Below, one piece after another: positions 26,132 through 35,880 of a stretch of 64,000 nt of DNA. The notes beneath the pieces are model-generated. The model searched no databases and was not told where the DNA came from. It saw only the letters and a list, made by a program, of their open reading frames with translations. The stretch's first letter is position 1. Every line of letters begins with the position of its first letter. The stretch comes from Silvimonas soli (lineage in GTDB: Bacteria; Pseudomonadota; Gammaproteobacteria; Burkholderiales; Chitinibacteraceae): NCBI RefSeq assembly GCF_030035605.1, contig NZ_CP106736.1, positions 1,984,001 through 2,048,000 of the forward strand, written 5' to 3'. The translations under genes and the position numbers were made by a program.

Positions 26132-27238
26132 ATGCCCTTGTTGCAAGCCGAACGTGATGCCCTGCTGAAGCCGCTCGCCACCGTGACCGGTATCGTCGAG
26201 CGCCGTCATACGCTGCCAATTCTGTCTAATGTGCTGATCCGCAAACAAGGCGACACCCTCGCCTTTACCGGGACTGATCTGGAAATCCAGATCGCCAGCC
26301 AGCAAAACGAAGGTTTCTCTGGCGAAGATTTCGCCATCACCGTTTCGGCCAAGAAGCTCTCCGACATCCTGCGCGCCATTCCGGACCGCGCCGTGGTGAC
26401 GTTTGAAGACAACGAAGGCCGTTTGACGCTCAAAGCCGGCAAGAGCCGCTTCCAGTTGCAAACCCTGCCAGCGGGCGATTTCCCGACACTGGCGGTGGAT
26501 ACCAACCTGAAAGCCACCATCCGCATGCCGCAAGGCCAGCTCAAAGCACTGTTGGGCCGCGTGCAGTTTGCGATGGCGCATCAAGACATCCGCTATTACC
26601 TCAATGGTTTGTTCTTTGTGACTGAAGGCAGCCACCTGAAACTGGTTGCCACTGACGGTCACCGTCTGGCGTTTGCTTCGGCCGAGCTGGATTCCAGCTT
26701 CGAGAAAAACGAAGTGATCCTGCCGCGCAAAACCATTCTGGAACTGTACAAACTGCTGGCCGAAGTGGATGACGAAGTCACCATTGATATCGCCAGCAAC
26801 CAGGTACGCTTTGCCTTTGGCAATATCGTGATCCACTCCAAGGTGGTTGACGGCAAGTTCCCGGATTACCAACGCGTTATTCCGCAGAACAACGACAAAT
26901 TCCTGAAGATTGAACGCCAGACTCTGTTGTCTGCCCTGCAACGTGCCGCAATTCTCTCCAACGAGAAATTCCGTGGCGTGCGCTTGGTGCTGACCGATGG
27001 CGTGATCAAGATCCTGTGTAACAACAACGAGCAAGAAGAAGCGCAGGAAGAAGTCGAGATCGACTACACCGGCGCGCCGCTGGATATCGGCTTCAACATT
27101 CAGTATCTGCTGGATGTGCTGACCAACCTGCAAGTCGAAACCCTCGACTTTGTGTTCGGCGATGTGACCTCCAGCGTACTGGTCAACATTCCAGACAATG
27201 AACACTTCAAGTACATCGTGATGCCGATGCGTATCTAA
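26132..27238 (+). CDS. dnaN: DNA polymerase III sliding clamp (beta subunit)
   Basis: This 368-residue protein forms a dimeric ring that tethers DNA polymerase III to DNA. It has three similar clamp domains of about 120 residues each. The family text includes RRHTLPILSNVL, DLEIQI, LVATDGHRLA and the C-terminal peptide-binding YIVMPMRI end. Length matches E. coli (366). dnaA, usually directly upstream, is absent; aceK and a REP element lie there instead. gyrB follows after 80 bp (recF is absent between them, as in several betaproteobacteria). Confidence 0.97.
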   Translation: MPLLQAERDALLKPLATVTGIVERRHTLPILSNVLIRKQGDTLAFTGTDLEIQIASQQNEGFSGEDFAITVSAKKLSDILRAIPDRAVVTFEDNEGRLTLKAGKSRFQLQTLPAGDFPTLAVDTNLKATIRMPQGQLKALLGRVQFAMAHQDIRYYLNGLFFVTEGSHLKLVATDGHRLAFASAELDSSFEKNEVILPRKTILELYKLLAEVDDEVTIDIASNQVRFAFGNIVIHSKVVDGKFPDYQRVIPQNNDKFLKIERQTLLSALQRAAILSNEKFRGVRLVLTDGVIKILCNNNEQEEAQEEVEIDYTGAPLDIGFNIQYLLDVLTNLQVETLDFVFGDVTSSVLVNIPDNEHFKYIVMPMRI

Positions 27239-27318
27239 CGTACGCCGTTGAAATCACCGTCAGGCTGGGGCTTCCCCGGCCTTTCGTCTTTTATTGCAGT
27301 CCAGGAACAAGCATCGAC

Positions 27319-29751
27319 ATGAGCGAAAATATCGACCCGCAAGCCCCGCAAATTTCCAGTACCAGCCAGGAATACGGCGCCGATAGCATCAAGATCCTCA
27401 AGGGTCTGGAAGCCGTACGCAAACGCCCCGGCATGTATATCGGCGATACCGGCGACGGTACCGGTCTGCATCATATGGTGTTCGAAGTCCTGGACAACGC
27501 AATTGACGAAGCTTTGGCCGGCCATTGCGACACCATTCGCGTCATCATCCACGCCGACAACTCCATCAGCGTGGAAGATAACGGCCGTGGTATTCCTACG
27601 CAGATCAAAGAAGACGACGAGTTCAAGCGCTCTGCCGCTGAAATCGTCATGACCGAACTGCACGCCGGCGGCAAGTTTGACCAGAACAGCTACAAGGTGT
27701 CTGGCGGCCTGCACGGCGTGGGTGTGTCGGTGGTGAATGCGCTGTCGGACTGGCTCAAGCTCACCGTGCGCCGTGACGGCAAAGTGCACACTATGGAGTT
27801 CCGTCAGGGTGAACGCGTCAAGCCGCTGGAAATCACTGGCGACACCGATCGTCGCGGTACTGAAGTCCACTTTTTTGCCTCGATTGAAACCTTTGGTTTG
27901 ATCGAATTCCACTACGAAATCCTCGCCAAGCGGATTCGCGAACTGTCGTTCCTGAACAATGGCGTGGGCATTACGCTGATCGACCGTCGCAGCGGCAAAG
28001 AAGAAAACTTTGCCTACGTCGGCGGCGTGAGCGGCTTTGTGGAATACATGAACCGCAGCAAGACCGTGCTGCACCCGCACATCTTTCACTCTGTGGGTGA
28101 GCGCGATGGCATGACCGTTGAAGTGGCCATGCAGTGGAACGATACCTATCAAGAATCCGTGCAGTGTTTCACCAACAACATTCCGCAGCGCGACGGTGGC
28201 ACTCACCTGACCGCGCTGCGTATGGCGCTGACCCGTACCCTCAATAATTACATTGAGGCGAACGAAGTCGCCAAGAAAGCCAAGGTGGAAACCAGCGGTG
28301 ACGACATGCGCGAAGGCCTGACCTGCGTGCTGAGCGTGAAACTGCCAGACCCCAAGTTCAGCAGCCAGACCAAAGACAAGCTGGTTTCCAGCGAAATCAG
28401 CCCGGTCGTGCAAGAAGTACTGGGCCAGGCACTGAACGACTACCTGCTGGAAAACCCGGCTGACGCCAAGATCATCAGCGGCAAAGTGGTTGAAGCCGCC
28501 CGCGCCCGTGAAGCCGCCCGCAAAGCGCGCGACCTCACCCGTCGTAAAGGCATTCTGGATGGCTTGGGCCTGCCAGGTAAGCTGGCCGATTGCCAGGAAA
28601 AAGACCCGGCGCTATCTGAAATCTACCTGGTCGAGGGTGATTCCGCCGGTGGTTCTGCCAAGCAAGGCCGTGACCGCAAGTTCCAGGCCATTCTGCCGCT
28701 CAAGGGTAAAATCCTGAACGTCGAACGCGCGCGTTTCGACAAGATGCTGGGCAGCCAGGAAGTGGGCACGCTGATTACCGCACTGGGTTGCGGTATCGGC
28801 AAAGACGATTTCAATATCGAAAAACTGCGCTACCACCGCATCATCATCATGACCGATGCCGACGTGGACGGTTCGCACATCCGTACGCTGTTGCTGACGT
28901 TCTTCTACCGCCAGCTGCCAGAACTGGTTGAGCGTGGTTACATCTACATCGCCCAGCCGCCGCTGTACCGTGCAGCGCGCGGCAAGAGCGAAGCGTATCT
29001 GAAAGACGATCAGGAACTGGACCAGTACCTGTTGAAACTGGCCGTGAACGGCGCCGAAATCATCCCCGGCACCGACAAACCAGCCATCGCCCAGGAACAA
29101 CTGGAAAGCCTGTCGCGCCAGTATTTGATCACCAACGCCGTGATCGCGCGCTGCAGCCGCTTTATCGACCCGATGGTGCTCAACGCCCTGCTCTACAGCG
29201 GCGCAATGGACCTATCCACCCACGCAGCGGCAGAAGACTCCGCCGCCCGCCTGACCGCCGCGCTCAAGCATCCGGCCTTCATCGTCCACGCCAGCACCTT
29301 TGAAGACGCTGGCAGCGTGCTGAAGATCGAACGCCACCTGCACGGCGTGGTGACCATCCAGTACATCGATGAAGACTTTGTGTTGTCTGGCGACTACGCC
29401 CAGCTGAAAAAGACCGGCGACATGCTGTCTGGCCTGATCACCGAAGGCGCCAAAGCCCGCCGTGGGGACCACGACATCGCCATCAACACCTTCAAGGAAG
29501 GCCTGGACTGGCTGCTAAACGAAGTGCGCCGCGGCGTCACTATCCAGCGCTACAAAGGCCTGGGCGAAATGAACCCGGAACAGCTGTGGGAAACCACCAT
29601 GGACATCACCGTCCGCCGCCTGCTGAAAGTGAACGTGGAAGACGCCATTGCGGCGGATGAAGTGTTCACCACGCTGATGGGCGACCAGGTTGAACCGCGT
29701 CGGCATTTCATTGAGCAGAATGCGCTGGTGGCTCGGAATATTGATATTTGA
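27319..29751 (+). CDS. gyrB: DNA gyrase subunit B
   Basis: This 810-residue ATPase subunit of gyrase introduces negative supercoils. The GHKL ATPase motifs are clear (EVLDNAIDEA, VEDNGRGIP, GGLHGVGVSVVNALS). They are followed by the transducer domain and the TOPRIM motifs EGDSAGG and DADVDGSHI; the C-terminal tail reads YKGLGEMNPEQLWET. Length fits Gram-negative GyrB (804 in E. coli), including the insert typical of proteobacteria. It is likely cotranscribed with dnaN. A very strong terminator follows 114 bp after the stop. Confidence 0.98.
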   Translation: MSENIDPQAPQISSTSQEYGADSIKILKGLEAVRKRPGMYIGDTGDGTGLHHMVFEVLDNAIDEALAGHCDTIRVIIHADNSISVEDNGRGIPTQIKEDDEFKRSAAEIVMTELHAGGKFDQNSYKVSGGLHGVGVSVVNALSDWLKLTVRRDGKVHTMEFRQGERVKPLEITGDTDRRGTEVHFFASIETFGLIEFHYEILAKRIRELSFLNNGVGITLIDRRSGKEENFAYVGGVSGFVEYMNRSKTVLHPHIFHSVGERDGMTVEVAMQWNDTYQESVQCFTNNIPQRDGGTHLTALRMALTRTLNNYIEANEVAKKAKVETSGDDMREGLTCVLSVKLPDPKFSSQTKDKLVSSEISPVVQEVLGQALNDYLLENPADAKIISGKVVEAARAREAARKARDLTRRKGILDGLGLPGKLADCQEKDPALSEIYLVEGDSAGGSAKQGRDRKFQAILPLKGKILNVERARFDKMLGSQEVGTLITALGCGIGKDDFNIEKLRYHRIIIMTDADVDGSHIRTLLLTFFYRQLPELVERGYIYIAQPPLYRAARGKSEAYLKDDQELDQYLLKLAVNGAEIIPGTDKPAIAQEQLESLSRQYLITNAVIARCSRFIDPMVLNALLYSGAMDLSTHAAAEDSAARLTAALKHPAFIVHASTFEDAGSVLKIERHLHGVVTIQYIDEDFVLSGDYAQLKKTGDMLSGLITEGAKARRGDHDIAINTFKEGLDWLLNEVRRGVTIQRYKGLGEMNPEQLWETTMDITVRRLLKVNVEDAIAADEVFTTLMGDQVEPRRHFIEQNALVARNIDI

Positions 29752-30145
29752 TTTGTGTTGTAGCAGGAACCATAAGCTGAGATTTTGGGAGGCATCTATT
29801 GAGATATTTATGGATGCTTCGCTTCAATAGCGTGGTTCTATGGCGCCTAGCCTACAAGACCGGCAAAGAGAAAAGGCCACCTTTCCAAGGTGGCCTTTTC
29901 TCTTTCACGCTGCACGGCAATCCTCAAGCGAAGGTCATCATCACTTTGCGTTTGTTATGTTTTGATGGCTGCAACCTATAAATCATCTCCCGTTTCATCT
30001 TCATAGGCCAGATTCCCTGCTTCACTTGGGGAGATTCACGCCCATTAACAGGATGTCCATAAAACGGGCAGCAGCCCATCCGGTGCCTGACTCGGTTGCA
30101 CATACGTAAGATCGATTGACCTTGTACTCCAGCTAGACAAAGCAA
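29752..30145. other. Intergenic region after gyrB
   Basis: Apart from the gyrB terminator at 29865-29905, these 394 bp hold no convincing gene, RNA or operator. Confidence 0.4.
29865..29905. terminator. Strong intrinsic terminator after gyrB
   Basis: A perfect 19-bp stem (29865-29883 with 29887-29905, core AAAAGGCCACCTT) with a TCC loop. A/T runs on both arms make it effective on either strand. Confidence 0.9.
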
Positions 30146-30175
30146 GTAGCCCGGATGAAGCGCAGCGGGAATCCC
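30146..30175 (+). repeat. REP/MITE-like element, left arm only (copy 3)
   Basis: GTAGCCCGGATGAAGCGCAGCGGGAATCC matches the left arms of the full copies, but no right arm follows within 150 bp. A decayed right arm appears only at 30845-30896, so this may be one copy split by later insertion or two remnants. Confidence 0.8.
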
Positions 30176-30199
30176 ACCTACTTGCTAGCTTTTCATCCC

Positions 30200-30457
30200 T
30201 CAATACTTGATATCACGAGCAGTCTGACGGCCTTGTTGCTTGGTTTCGCGCTTATCGTGACGGCAACTCGCGTTGCTTTTCTGGTTGGCGGCCCGGCAGG
30301 CTTGTTTGGTGTCGCGCGAACCTTGTCGTGTGTCTTGCCGGACGTCACGTGCGTCGCGACGCTGTTGTGCTTGCTCCGTTACGGCGGACTGGACTGACCC
30401 TGCGCCCAGGGCCATTGCAAGTACCAGTGCGATAAGTCCAGGATTTCTTGCTTGCAT
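30200..30457 (-). CDS. Small secreted Arg/Gln/Lys-rich protein
   Basis: This 85-residue protein has a signal peptide (MQARNPGLIALVLAMALGAG, cleavage near VQSA). The mature part of about 60 residues is rich in R, Q, D, K and A, with repeating RQDTRQ/RDTKQ-type heptads, and ends TARDIKY. Two cysteines lie about 18 residues apart (KQACRAAN and ASCRHD) and could form a disulfide. It looks like a charged single or paired helix in the periplasm. I recall similar small proteins in betaproteobacteria but know no function. GGGAG lies 8 nt before ATG 30457. Monocistronic. Confidence 0.65.
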   Translation of the reverse strand: MQARNPGLIALVLAMALGAGSVQSAVTEQAQQRRDARDVRQDTRQGSRDTKQACRAANQKSNASCRHDKRETKQQGRQTARDIKY

Positions 30458-31127
30458 GACGTGGTCTCCCTCCATGAAAGTGATTGGCGAGCTGGTATTA
30501 ATTTAGTGGATGCACAGAAATGTGGGCGCAAAATCTTCGGGAAGCCTCCCACTTTCACCCAATTTGTTAATGCCAGTGATCGTGGGCGGCAAAACTCTGT
30601 TGCTCGTTGTGAAAACCGACCCAGGCAACACTACGAGGGCCACGATCACTTCCTGTCGTTAAGGCGAGAAAGAGCCAAAGGCGGCGGTACTAACGGTATG
30701 TAATCACTCTGGTTGAACAATGGTGATTGCTTTGCTGTTACTTAGGCGTGGTCAGTTGGTCGGCAAGGAGCCTGAATGAAACGGCGCGATAATCCGGGAG
30801 CCATATCGCAAAACACCTTCACTGGTCCGAGTGATATATTGCGCCCCCGGATTTCCGCTAACGTTTATGCCGAGAATCGGCCTTCATCCGCGCTACGAAC
30901 CACGAGCTAGCTTAGAAAGACGCAAAGTTCGACCGGTTCAGAAAAAACGCCCGGCTCGCTCGGGACTTTTCTTGGCGAACCAAAGCCACCACTCCTGTGC
31001 GTCTGTGCCAACACCTGCTATCTTACTTTTGTGTCAGTTGGTGAACGGGCAGACAATTGGCCATCGACAGCCAGCAGTCGGCCAAAAACGAAAGCTTGAA
31101 AACACCTGATGATCAAGGGGCGTTGGT
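30458..31127. other. Gene-poor region with decayed REP right arm
   Basis: In these 670 bp no frame shows convincing coding features or homology. At 30845-30896 a degenerate REP right arm is seen (CCCGGATTTCCGCTAACG, then CTTCATCCGCGCTACG). A hairpin CCCG..CGGG with a T-run on the minus strand near 30944-30966 may be a weak terminator. Confidence 0.45.
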
Positions 31128-31427
31128 ATGGATAAGCATGTTTTGGAAATTGGCAGCAGGCATCTGAATTTGCAGGATATAAAAAAATACTGGGTTGATT
31201 GTGAGTCCGCAGAGGAACAGAAAATCCGGACTAGCCAGCAAGAAAATAACTATCTTGGAGGCATGTTTTCGTTGCTGATTGCCGGTGTGGTCAGTGCTTA
31301 TCTCGCACGAAAACAAAGACGGTCCGCCACAACAAAATACCTGCATATTGAAACGAGCCAGAATGGCAGTTATTGCTTTTCGGAAGATGAAATCAACATC
31401 AACGATGTGCTCAGCAAGCTCAAGTAA
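31128..31427 (+). CDS. Hypothetical protein with one membrane segment (99 aa)
   Basis: This 99-residue frame has a hydrophilic start and a hydrophobic stretch around residues 44-60 (GGMFSLLIAGVVSAYLA), followed by RKQRRS, which suggests a single membrane helix with a positive inside flank. The C-terminus (HIETSQNGSYCFSEDEININDVL) is hydrophilic. I do not recognise it. Codon use is more AT-rich than in neighbours, as in the whole 30.5-31.9 kb stretch, hinting at recent acquisition. The start has only a weak GGGGCG site. It could be spurious. Confidence 0.45.
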   Translation: MDKHVLEIGSRHLNLQDIKKYWVDCESAEEQKIRTSQQENNYLGGMFSLLIAGVVSAYLARKQRRSATTKYLHIETSQNGSYCFSEDEININDVLSKLK

Positions 31428-31965
31428 ACAGGTTCATGACTGGCGCAGCGGGTTCTGCCTGACCAATTTCGGGACGAACAAATACAGGCCCGCCCGCTGT
31501 GGTTGCCGCGAAACTCACACTCTTTCAGTGGCTTTGCCGCTGCACTCAACAAAAGCCGCATCCGGTGGTTCTTCGGTTTTACCTTCCCCTTTTTCGACAA
31601 CCTCCGGCGTGGTGTTCCTCCCCTCGAAAAGGTGTGTTTTGACTCCACCCGATGTGGCCATCTGCGAAAACCAGAAGGTGGCGGGTTATCCGCGCCACAT
31701 CTTGTCGCCTCTCAGAAAAACCCAGCCGTTTCAAGCAGTAACCGTAATATCTAACCCTTACCTGGTTCACCCTAGAGTCGTCACACGCGCGTCACATTTC
31801 GTCTTTTTCTGGCTACCTTTACGCAATTTTGCGCAACCGGGTGCCAAATGCCGCAACGGCGTGCAAAGAGCGTTTTGGTTGACCCGACTACCATGTTTGC
31901 TCCGATAACAAATCCCGCGACCGAGTAATAAATCGGCCGACAGGGAGTATGGAGTAGAGATAAAC
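31428..31965. other. 538-bp non-coding region upstream of the GH3 gene
   Basis: No coherent gene is visible on either strand. A possible promoter for the GH3 gene is TTGACC (31879-31884) with GATAAC (31904-31909), but the 19-bp spacer is long. No repeat or RNA was recognised. Confidence 0.35.
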
Positions 31966-34242
31966 ATGACGACTCGCACAACATTGGCCTTGCTGTTTGC
32001 AGCGGCCGGTCTGCTGTCTGCCTGCGGCGGCAGCGACGATAGCAAACCCGCCACAACCACAACGGTGACCGATCCAGATACGGTTGCGGATCAGCGCGCA
32101 TCGGCGTTGGTAGCGCAAATGACGCTGGATGAAAAAATCCAGCTGGTTCATGGCGTCGGTACCCAAACGGGGCCGCTGGGTGGCGCCGGATATATCCCCG
32201 GTATTCCGCGCCTGGGCATTCCTGATTACTACACTGCGGACTCAGCAACTGGCGTTTATCAGGCCAAAAACGGCGTAACGGTGGATAACGGCGCTACCGC
32301 AATGCCATCAAATATCGCGCTGGCCGCCAGTTGGGACACGCAACTGGCCTACAACTACGGCTCGCAGATTGGCAAAGAATTGAGAACCATCGGATATACC
32401 GAAGGTTTGGGTGGCGGCGTAGATCTGGCGCGCGAATTGCGCAATGGCCGCATTTTTGAATACATGGGCGAAGACCCGGTACTGGCGGGTTATCTGATTG
32501 CCTCCCGCACTACCGGTACGCAAGATCAAAAGGTGGTCGCGACCATCAAGCATTTTGCCGCCAACGATCAGGAAACCAATCGCTTTACTTCCAATTCAAT
32601 TATTGACGAGCGCACGCTGCGCGAGCTGCAATTGTTGCCGTTTGAAATTGGCATCAAACAGGGCAAGCCCGGCAACGTGATGTGCGCGTACAACCTGCTC
32701 AACGGGATCAAATCTTGCGAGAACACCTACCTGCTGACCGATGTGCTCAAGACCGAGTGGGGCTACCAGGGCAAGGTGCAATCTGACTGGTTCATGGCGC
32801 TGACCGACACGGTACGCGGAGCCAACGCCGGGCTGGATGAAGAAGAAGGCGGTTCGACCGACGATAGCGCCGGGTTCTATGGCGTGCCCACCTTCTTCAA
32901 CCAGAAGCTGAAAGCCGCCATCGCCGCCGGCACCGTGCCCCTGTCACGTCTTAACGACATGGTGCAACGCAAGCTGCGCACGATGATCCGGCTGGGCATC
33001 ATGGATTCTCCCGCACCCTTGGGCGGCACCATTGACCAAGCTGCTGGCGATGTCGCAGCCAAGGCGGCGGCAGAGCAATCCATGGTCTTGCTGAAAAACG
33101 CCACGCCAACCGGCACTACGACCCCGGCTCTGCCGCTGAACGCTGCAACTATCCAGCGGATTGTGGTTATTGGCGGTCATGCCGATGTCGGCGTAATGAC
33201 CGGCGGCGGTTCAGCGCTGACCCCTCCCCGTGGCGGCAATGCAGTAACGTGTCTGAACCCGACAGCCACGATTGGCGGGCAAGTGACCGGCTGCGCCACC
33301 TGGTATAAATCGTCGCCGCTGGATGCAATCAAGGCCAAGGCACCGAACGCCACCGTTACTTATCTGGATGGCTCCGACGCTGCGGCCGCCGCAACCGCTG
33401 CTGCCAACGCAGATGTCGCAATCGTCTTTGGTACGCAGTGGGAAACCGAAGGCGGTGATCTGGCATCGCTCAGCCTGCCTGACGCTGTAGCCGATCCGGC
33501 CAACCAGTCTTACGACCAGAATGCCCTGATTGCTGCCGTAGCGGCCAGCGCCAAGCGCAGTGTGGTTGTGCTGGAAAGCGGCACAGCCGTGACCATGCCG
33601 TGGGTGAACAGTGTCCATTCCGTGCTTGAGGCCTGGTATCCTGGTATTCAGGGTGGCGCAGCGATTGCCGATGTGTTGTTTGGCACGGTTAATCCGTCGG
33701 GCAAGTTGCCGATCACCTTCCCGGTTAACGACACGGATCAACCGCAAAAGGCGATTTCCTCGACTGATCTGAATGTGGTTTACAGTGAAGGGCTGAACAT
33801 GGGCTACCGCTGGTACGACTCGCAAAACATTACGCCACTGTTCCCCTTCGGGCACGGCTTGTCGTACACCAGCTTTGCGTATTCCGGTCTGACCACCGCA
33901 GTGGATGCCAATGGCAATCTCACAGCCAGCTTTACGCTCAAGAACACCGGCTTGGTCGCCGGGGCTGAGGTCGCGCAGATTTACGCCGCGCTGCCTGCCG
34001 CTGCGGGTGAACCACCGCAACGCTTGATTGGCTGGCAAAAGGTGCAACTGGCGCCAGGCGCCAGCACCAAGGTCACTGTGAGCGCAACGGCTGAACGCCT
34101 TGCCATCTGGGATATCACGCTGCATCAGTGGCGCATTCCGGCGGGGACGTTCTCGTTTACCGTGGGTGGCTCCTCGCGTGACCCGCTGGCATTGGCAAGC
34201 AAACAACCCTTTGCCGGAAAAGTGCTTGCGCTGACGCACTAA
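31966..34242 (+). CDS. Glycoside hydrolase family 3 beta-glucosidase-like lipoprotein
   Basis: This 758-residue exported enzyme has a lipoprotein signal with lipobox LLSAC (Cys20) followed by GGSDD; the +2 residue is not Asp, so outer-membrane sorting is expected. The GH3 N-terminal TIM barrel (about 45-370) contains KHFAANDQETNR and the nucleophile Asp274 in VQSDW. The second alpha/beta domain (about 400-600) and a C-terminal fibronectin-III-like domain (about 655-745, LKNTGLVAGAEVAQIY) complete the usual three-part layout. It should remove glucose or xylose residues from beta-linked oligosaccharides. The AraC gene downstream may regulate it. Confidence 0.92.
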   Translation: MTTRTTLALLFAAAGLLSACGGSDDSKPATTTTVTDPDTVADQRASALVAQMTLDEKIQLVHGVGTQTGPLGGAGYIPGIPRLGIPDYYTADSATGVYQAKNGVTVDNGATAMPSNIALAASWDTQLAYNYGSQIGKELRTIGYTEGLGGGVDLARELRNGRIFEYMGEDPVLAGYLIASRTTGTQDQKVVATIKHFAANDQETNRFTSNSIIDERTLRELQLLPFEIGIKQGKPGNVMCAYNLLNGIKSCENTYLLTDVLKTEWGYQGKVQSDWFMALTDTVRGANAGLDEEEGGSTDDSAGFYGVPTFFNQKLKAAIAAGTVPLSRLNDMVQRKLRTMIRLGIMDSPAPLGGTIDQAAGDVAAKAAAEQSMVLLKNATPTGTTTPALPLNAATIQRIVVIGGHADVGVMTGGGSALTPPRGGNAVTCLNPTATIGGQVTGCATWYKSSPLDAIKAKAPNATVTYLDGSDAAAAATAAANADVAIVFGTQWETEGGDLASLSLPDAVADPANQSYDQNALIAAVAASAKRSVVVLESGTAVTMPWVNSVHSVLEAWYPGIQGGAAIADVLFGTVNPSGKLPITFPVNDTDQPQKAISSTDLNVVYSEGLNMGYRWYDSQNITPLFPFGHGLSYTSFAYSGLTTAVDANGNLTASFTLKNTGLVAGAEVAQIYAALPAAAGEPPQRLIGWQKVQLAPGASTKVTVSATAERLAIWDITLHQWRIPAGTFSFTVGGSSRDPLALASKQPFAGKVLALTH

Positions 34243-34251
34243 CGTCTGTTC

Positions 34252-34303
34252 AACCGGGATAAACCGCAGCGTTTGTTGCAAGACGCGGTTTATCCCGGTT
34301 TTC
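34252..34303. terminator. Strong intrinsic terminator after the GH3 gene
   Basis: Perfect 16-bp stem AACCGGGATAAACCGC (34252-34267)/GCGGTTTATCCCGGTT (34285-34300) with a 17-nt loop, beginning 9 bp after the stop and ending in TTTTC. Confidence 0.85.
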
Positions 34304-34692
34304 GCCGCGTGCATTTATAAAAAGGCTTGATAGAAACAACTGACCAAACACCGTGTTAGCGGTCAGGCCAGAACAGGATGAAGGTGGGGTAAACCCTGCC
34401 AGGACGATGTAACAAGCTGTGTTAGATTAAACACCGTCATGCGCAACGAGTGGAAATCGTTGCCGCATGATCTCCCGGCCAGACAGTGCCGGGCTTCAGG
34501 TTCGTGCTGCCATCACGTTCCCGATGTACCAGATGCTTTGTATGTCTGTGTAACGCCTGCGTATGGGCGTTGCCAGCGCATCGATCATTCCATAACTGCT
34601 GGAATACAACTTCGCGTTTGCCACCTTTGGTGGAATGAGCGCGACGTTGCGCCGCTACGCAAACGCGGCCAGCATGCGTTGTGAGGTTAAAA
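34304..34692. other. Intergenic region upstream of the AraC regulator
   Basis: These 389 bp contain no supported gene. They probably hold the AraC gene's promoter; no clear consensus pair or operator was recognised. Confidence 0.35.
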
Positions 34693-35727
34693 ATGGCAGT
34701 TTGGCCTAAAACAGTCACCAGCCGATTGGCACTTCTTGGTCTGGAATCCGCAAAAGCCAGAGGCATCAGCCCGGCCGAGTTTCGCCGTATCACCGGCATC
34801 ACGGAACTCGAAACCAAAGATCCGCAGGGCCGGATTGCCGCAGCCAAACACATCGCAATGCTGAATCTGATGGAGCGTTCGCTGCCATCGACCTCAGAAA
34901 ATCAAAGCCTGCTGGCTATTCCCCTGGCCGCGCCATTCAGCACAGTGATTGGCATCGTTGCCAACTCGCCCACGCTCAAAGATGCCTATCTGAATTACCT
35001 CCGCTTCAGGGCATTGATTGGCGATGTTGACGATCTGCGCATCAAGGAAGAAAACGGCCGCTTCGAATTTGAATACGTGCTGGACGGCGATCATAACCGC
35101 ACTTCCCTGAGTGCTTTTGGCAATCTCATAACGATGGCCAAGCTGGCCCGCCAATACACTGAAGACGACGATCTGCCCGTCATGCTTGAACTGACTGGCA
35201 AGCCCTTTGCCTCTGAACAAAAGCTGCAGGATGTTGAAAAATGCAAAGTGCGCTTCGGGCAAAGCCACAATCGGCTGGTTCTGAATCTGCCGACGGCCAA
35301 TGCCCGCTATCACCTGCACAATCGCACCGCGTTTGATGCCATTCACGGCCAGGCCGTTCACGATCTCAAGGCACTTTATAAACGGCACTCGTTTGCTGCC
35401 CGAGTTGAAGGACTGGTCGAAGAACAGGCCCGCAATATGTCGTTCCTGGCCGAGGAACACACCACGCTGGAAATGGTATGCGGCGGCTTGAATATGTCGC
35501 GCTTCAGCCTGCATCGGCGGCTGCAAAAAGAAGGAACCAACCTTCGGCGGATCATGAATCAGGTCCGGCTCGAAAAGGCCAAAGAATTGCTCCTGCAAAA
35601 CGAGATGTCAGTCTCGAACATCAGCGACATGCTGGGGTTTTCGTCGGTATCCGTGTTCTCAAGGTTCTTCTCCGAGCAAAGCGGCACTTCGCCATCCCGC
35701 TACAAGTCACTGCACACCTGTGACTGA
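34693..35727 (+). CDS. AraC-family transcriptional regulator
   Basis: This 344-residue regulator has an N-terminal arabinose-binding-like (PF12625-type, OruR/ArgR-like) domain (about 15-205). A C-terminal pair of helix-turn-helix motifs follows (about 240-340; LNMSRFSLHRRLQKEG, then ISDMLGFSSVSVFSRFF, the usual AraC signature). ATG 34693 is chosen because GAGG lies 6 nt upstream; an in-frame GTG at 34681 has no such site. Next to the GH3 enzyme it could control sugar use, but the inducer is unknown and no operator was identified. Confidence 0.88.
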   Translation: MAVWPKTVTSRLALLGLESAKARGISPAEFRRITGITELETKDPQGRIAAAKHIAMLNLMERSLPSTSENQSLLAIPLAAPFSTVIGIVANSPTLKDAYLNYLRFRALIGDVDDLRIKEENGRFEFEYVLDGDHNRTSLSAFGNLITMAKLARQYTEDDDLPVMLELTGKPFASEQKLQDVEKCKVRFGQSHNRLVLNLPTANARYHLHNRTAFDAIHGQAVHDLKALYKRHSFAARVEGLVEEQARNMSFLAEEHTTLEMVCGGLNMSRFSLHRRLQKEGTNLRRIMNQVRLEKAKELLLQNEMSVSNISDMLGFSSVSVFSRFFSEQSGTSPSRYKSLHTCD

Positions 35728-35880
35728 GCGCAATGCCGATCGCGTTTTTGCTGCCCAAACCCGGTCATTGTCGCTTTCAACATACAGCTAGATATCCGTT
35801 CAGAGCTTCCTGACCACGGCAATGCCGGGCCGTGGTTAGAATATCAGTCTTTTATCAATTACTTATGGGTTGGCTGGACC

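Noticed and set aside
25904..27205. A 433-codon minus-strand frame over dnaN
   Set aside because: Antisense shadow; dnaN is unambiguous.
30831..31109. A 92-codon plus-strand frame
   Set aside because: It runs through a decayed REP arm and low-complexity DNA and has no ribosome site.
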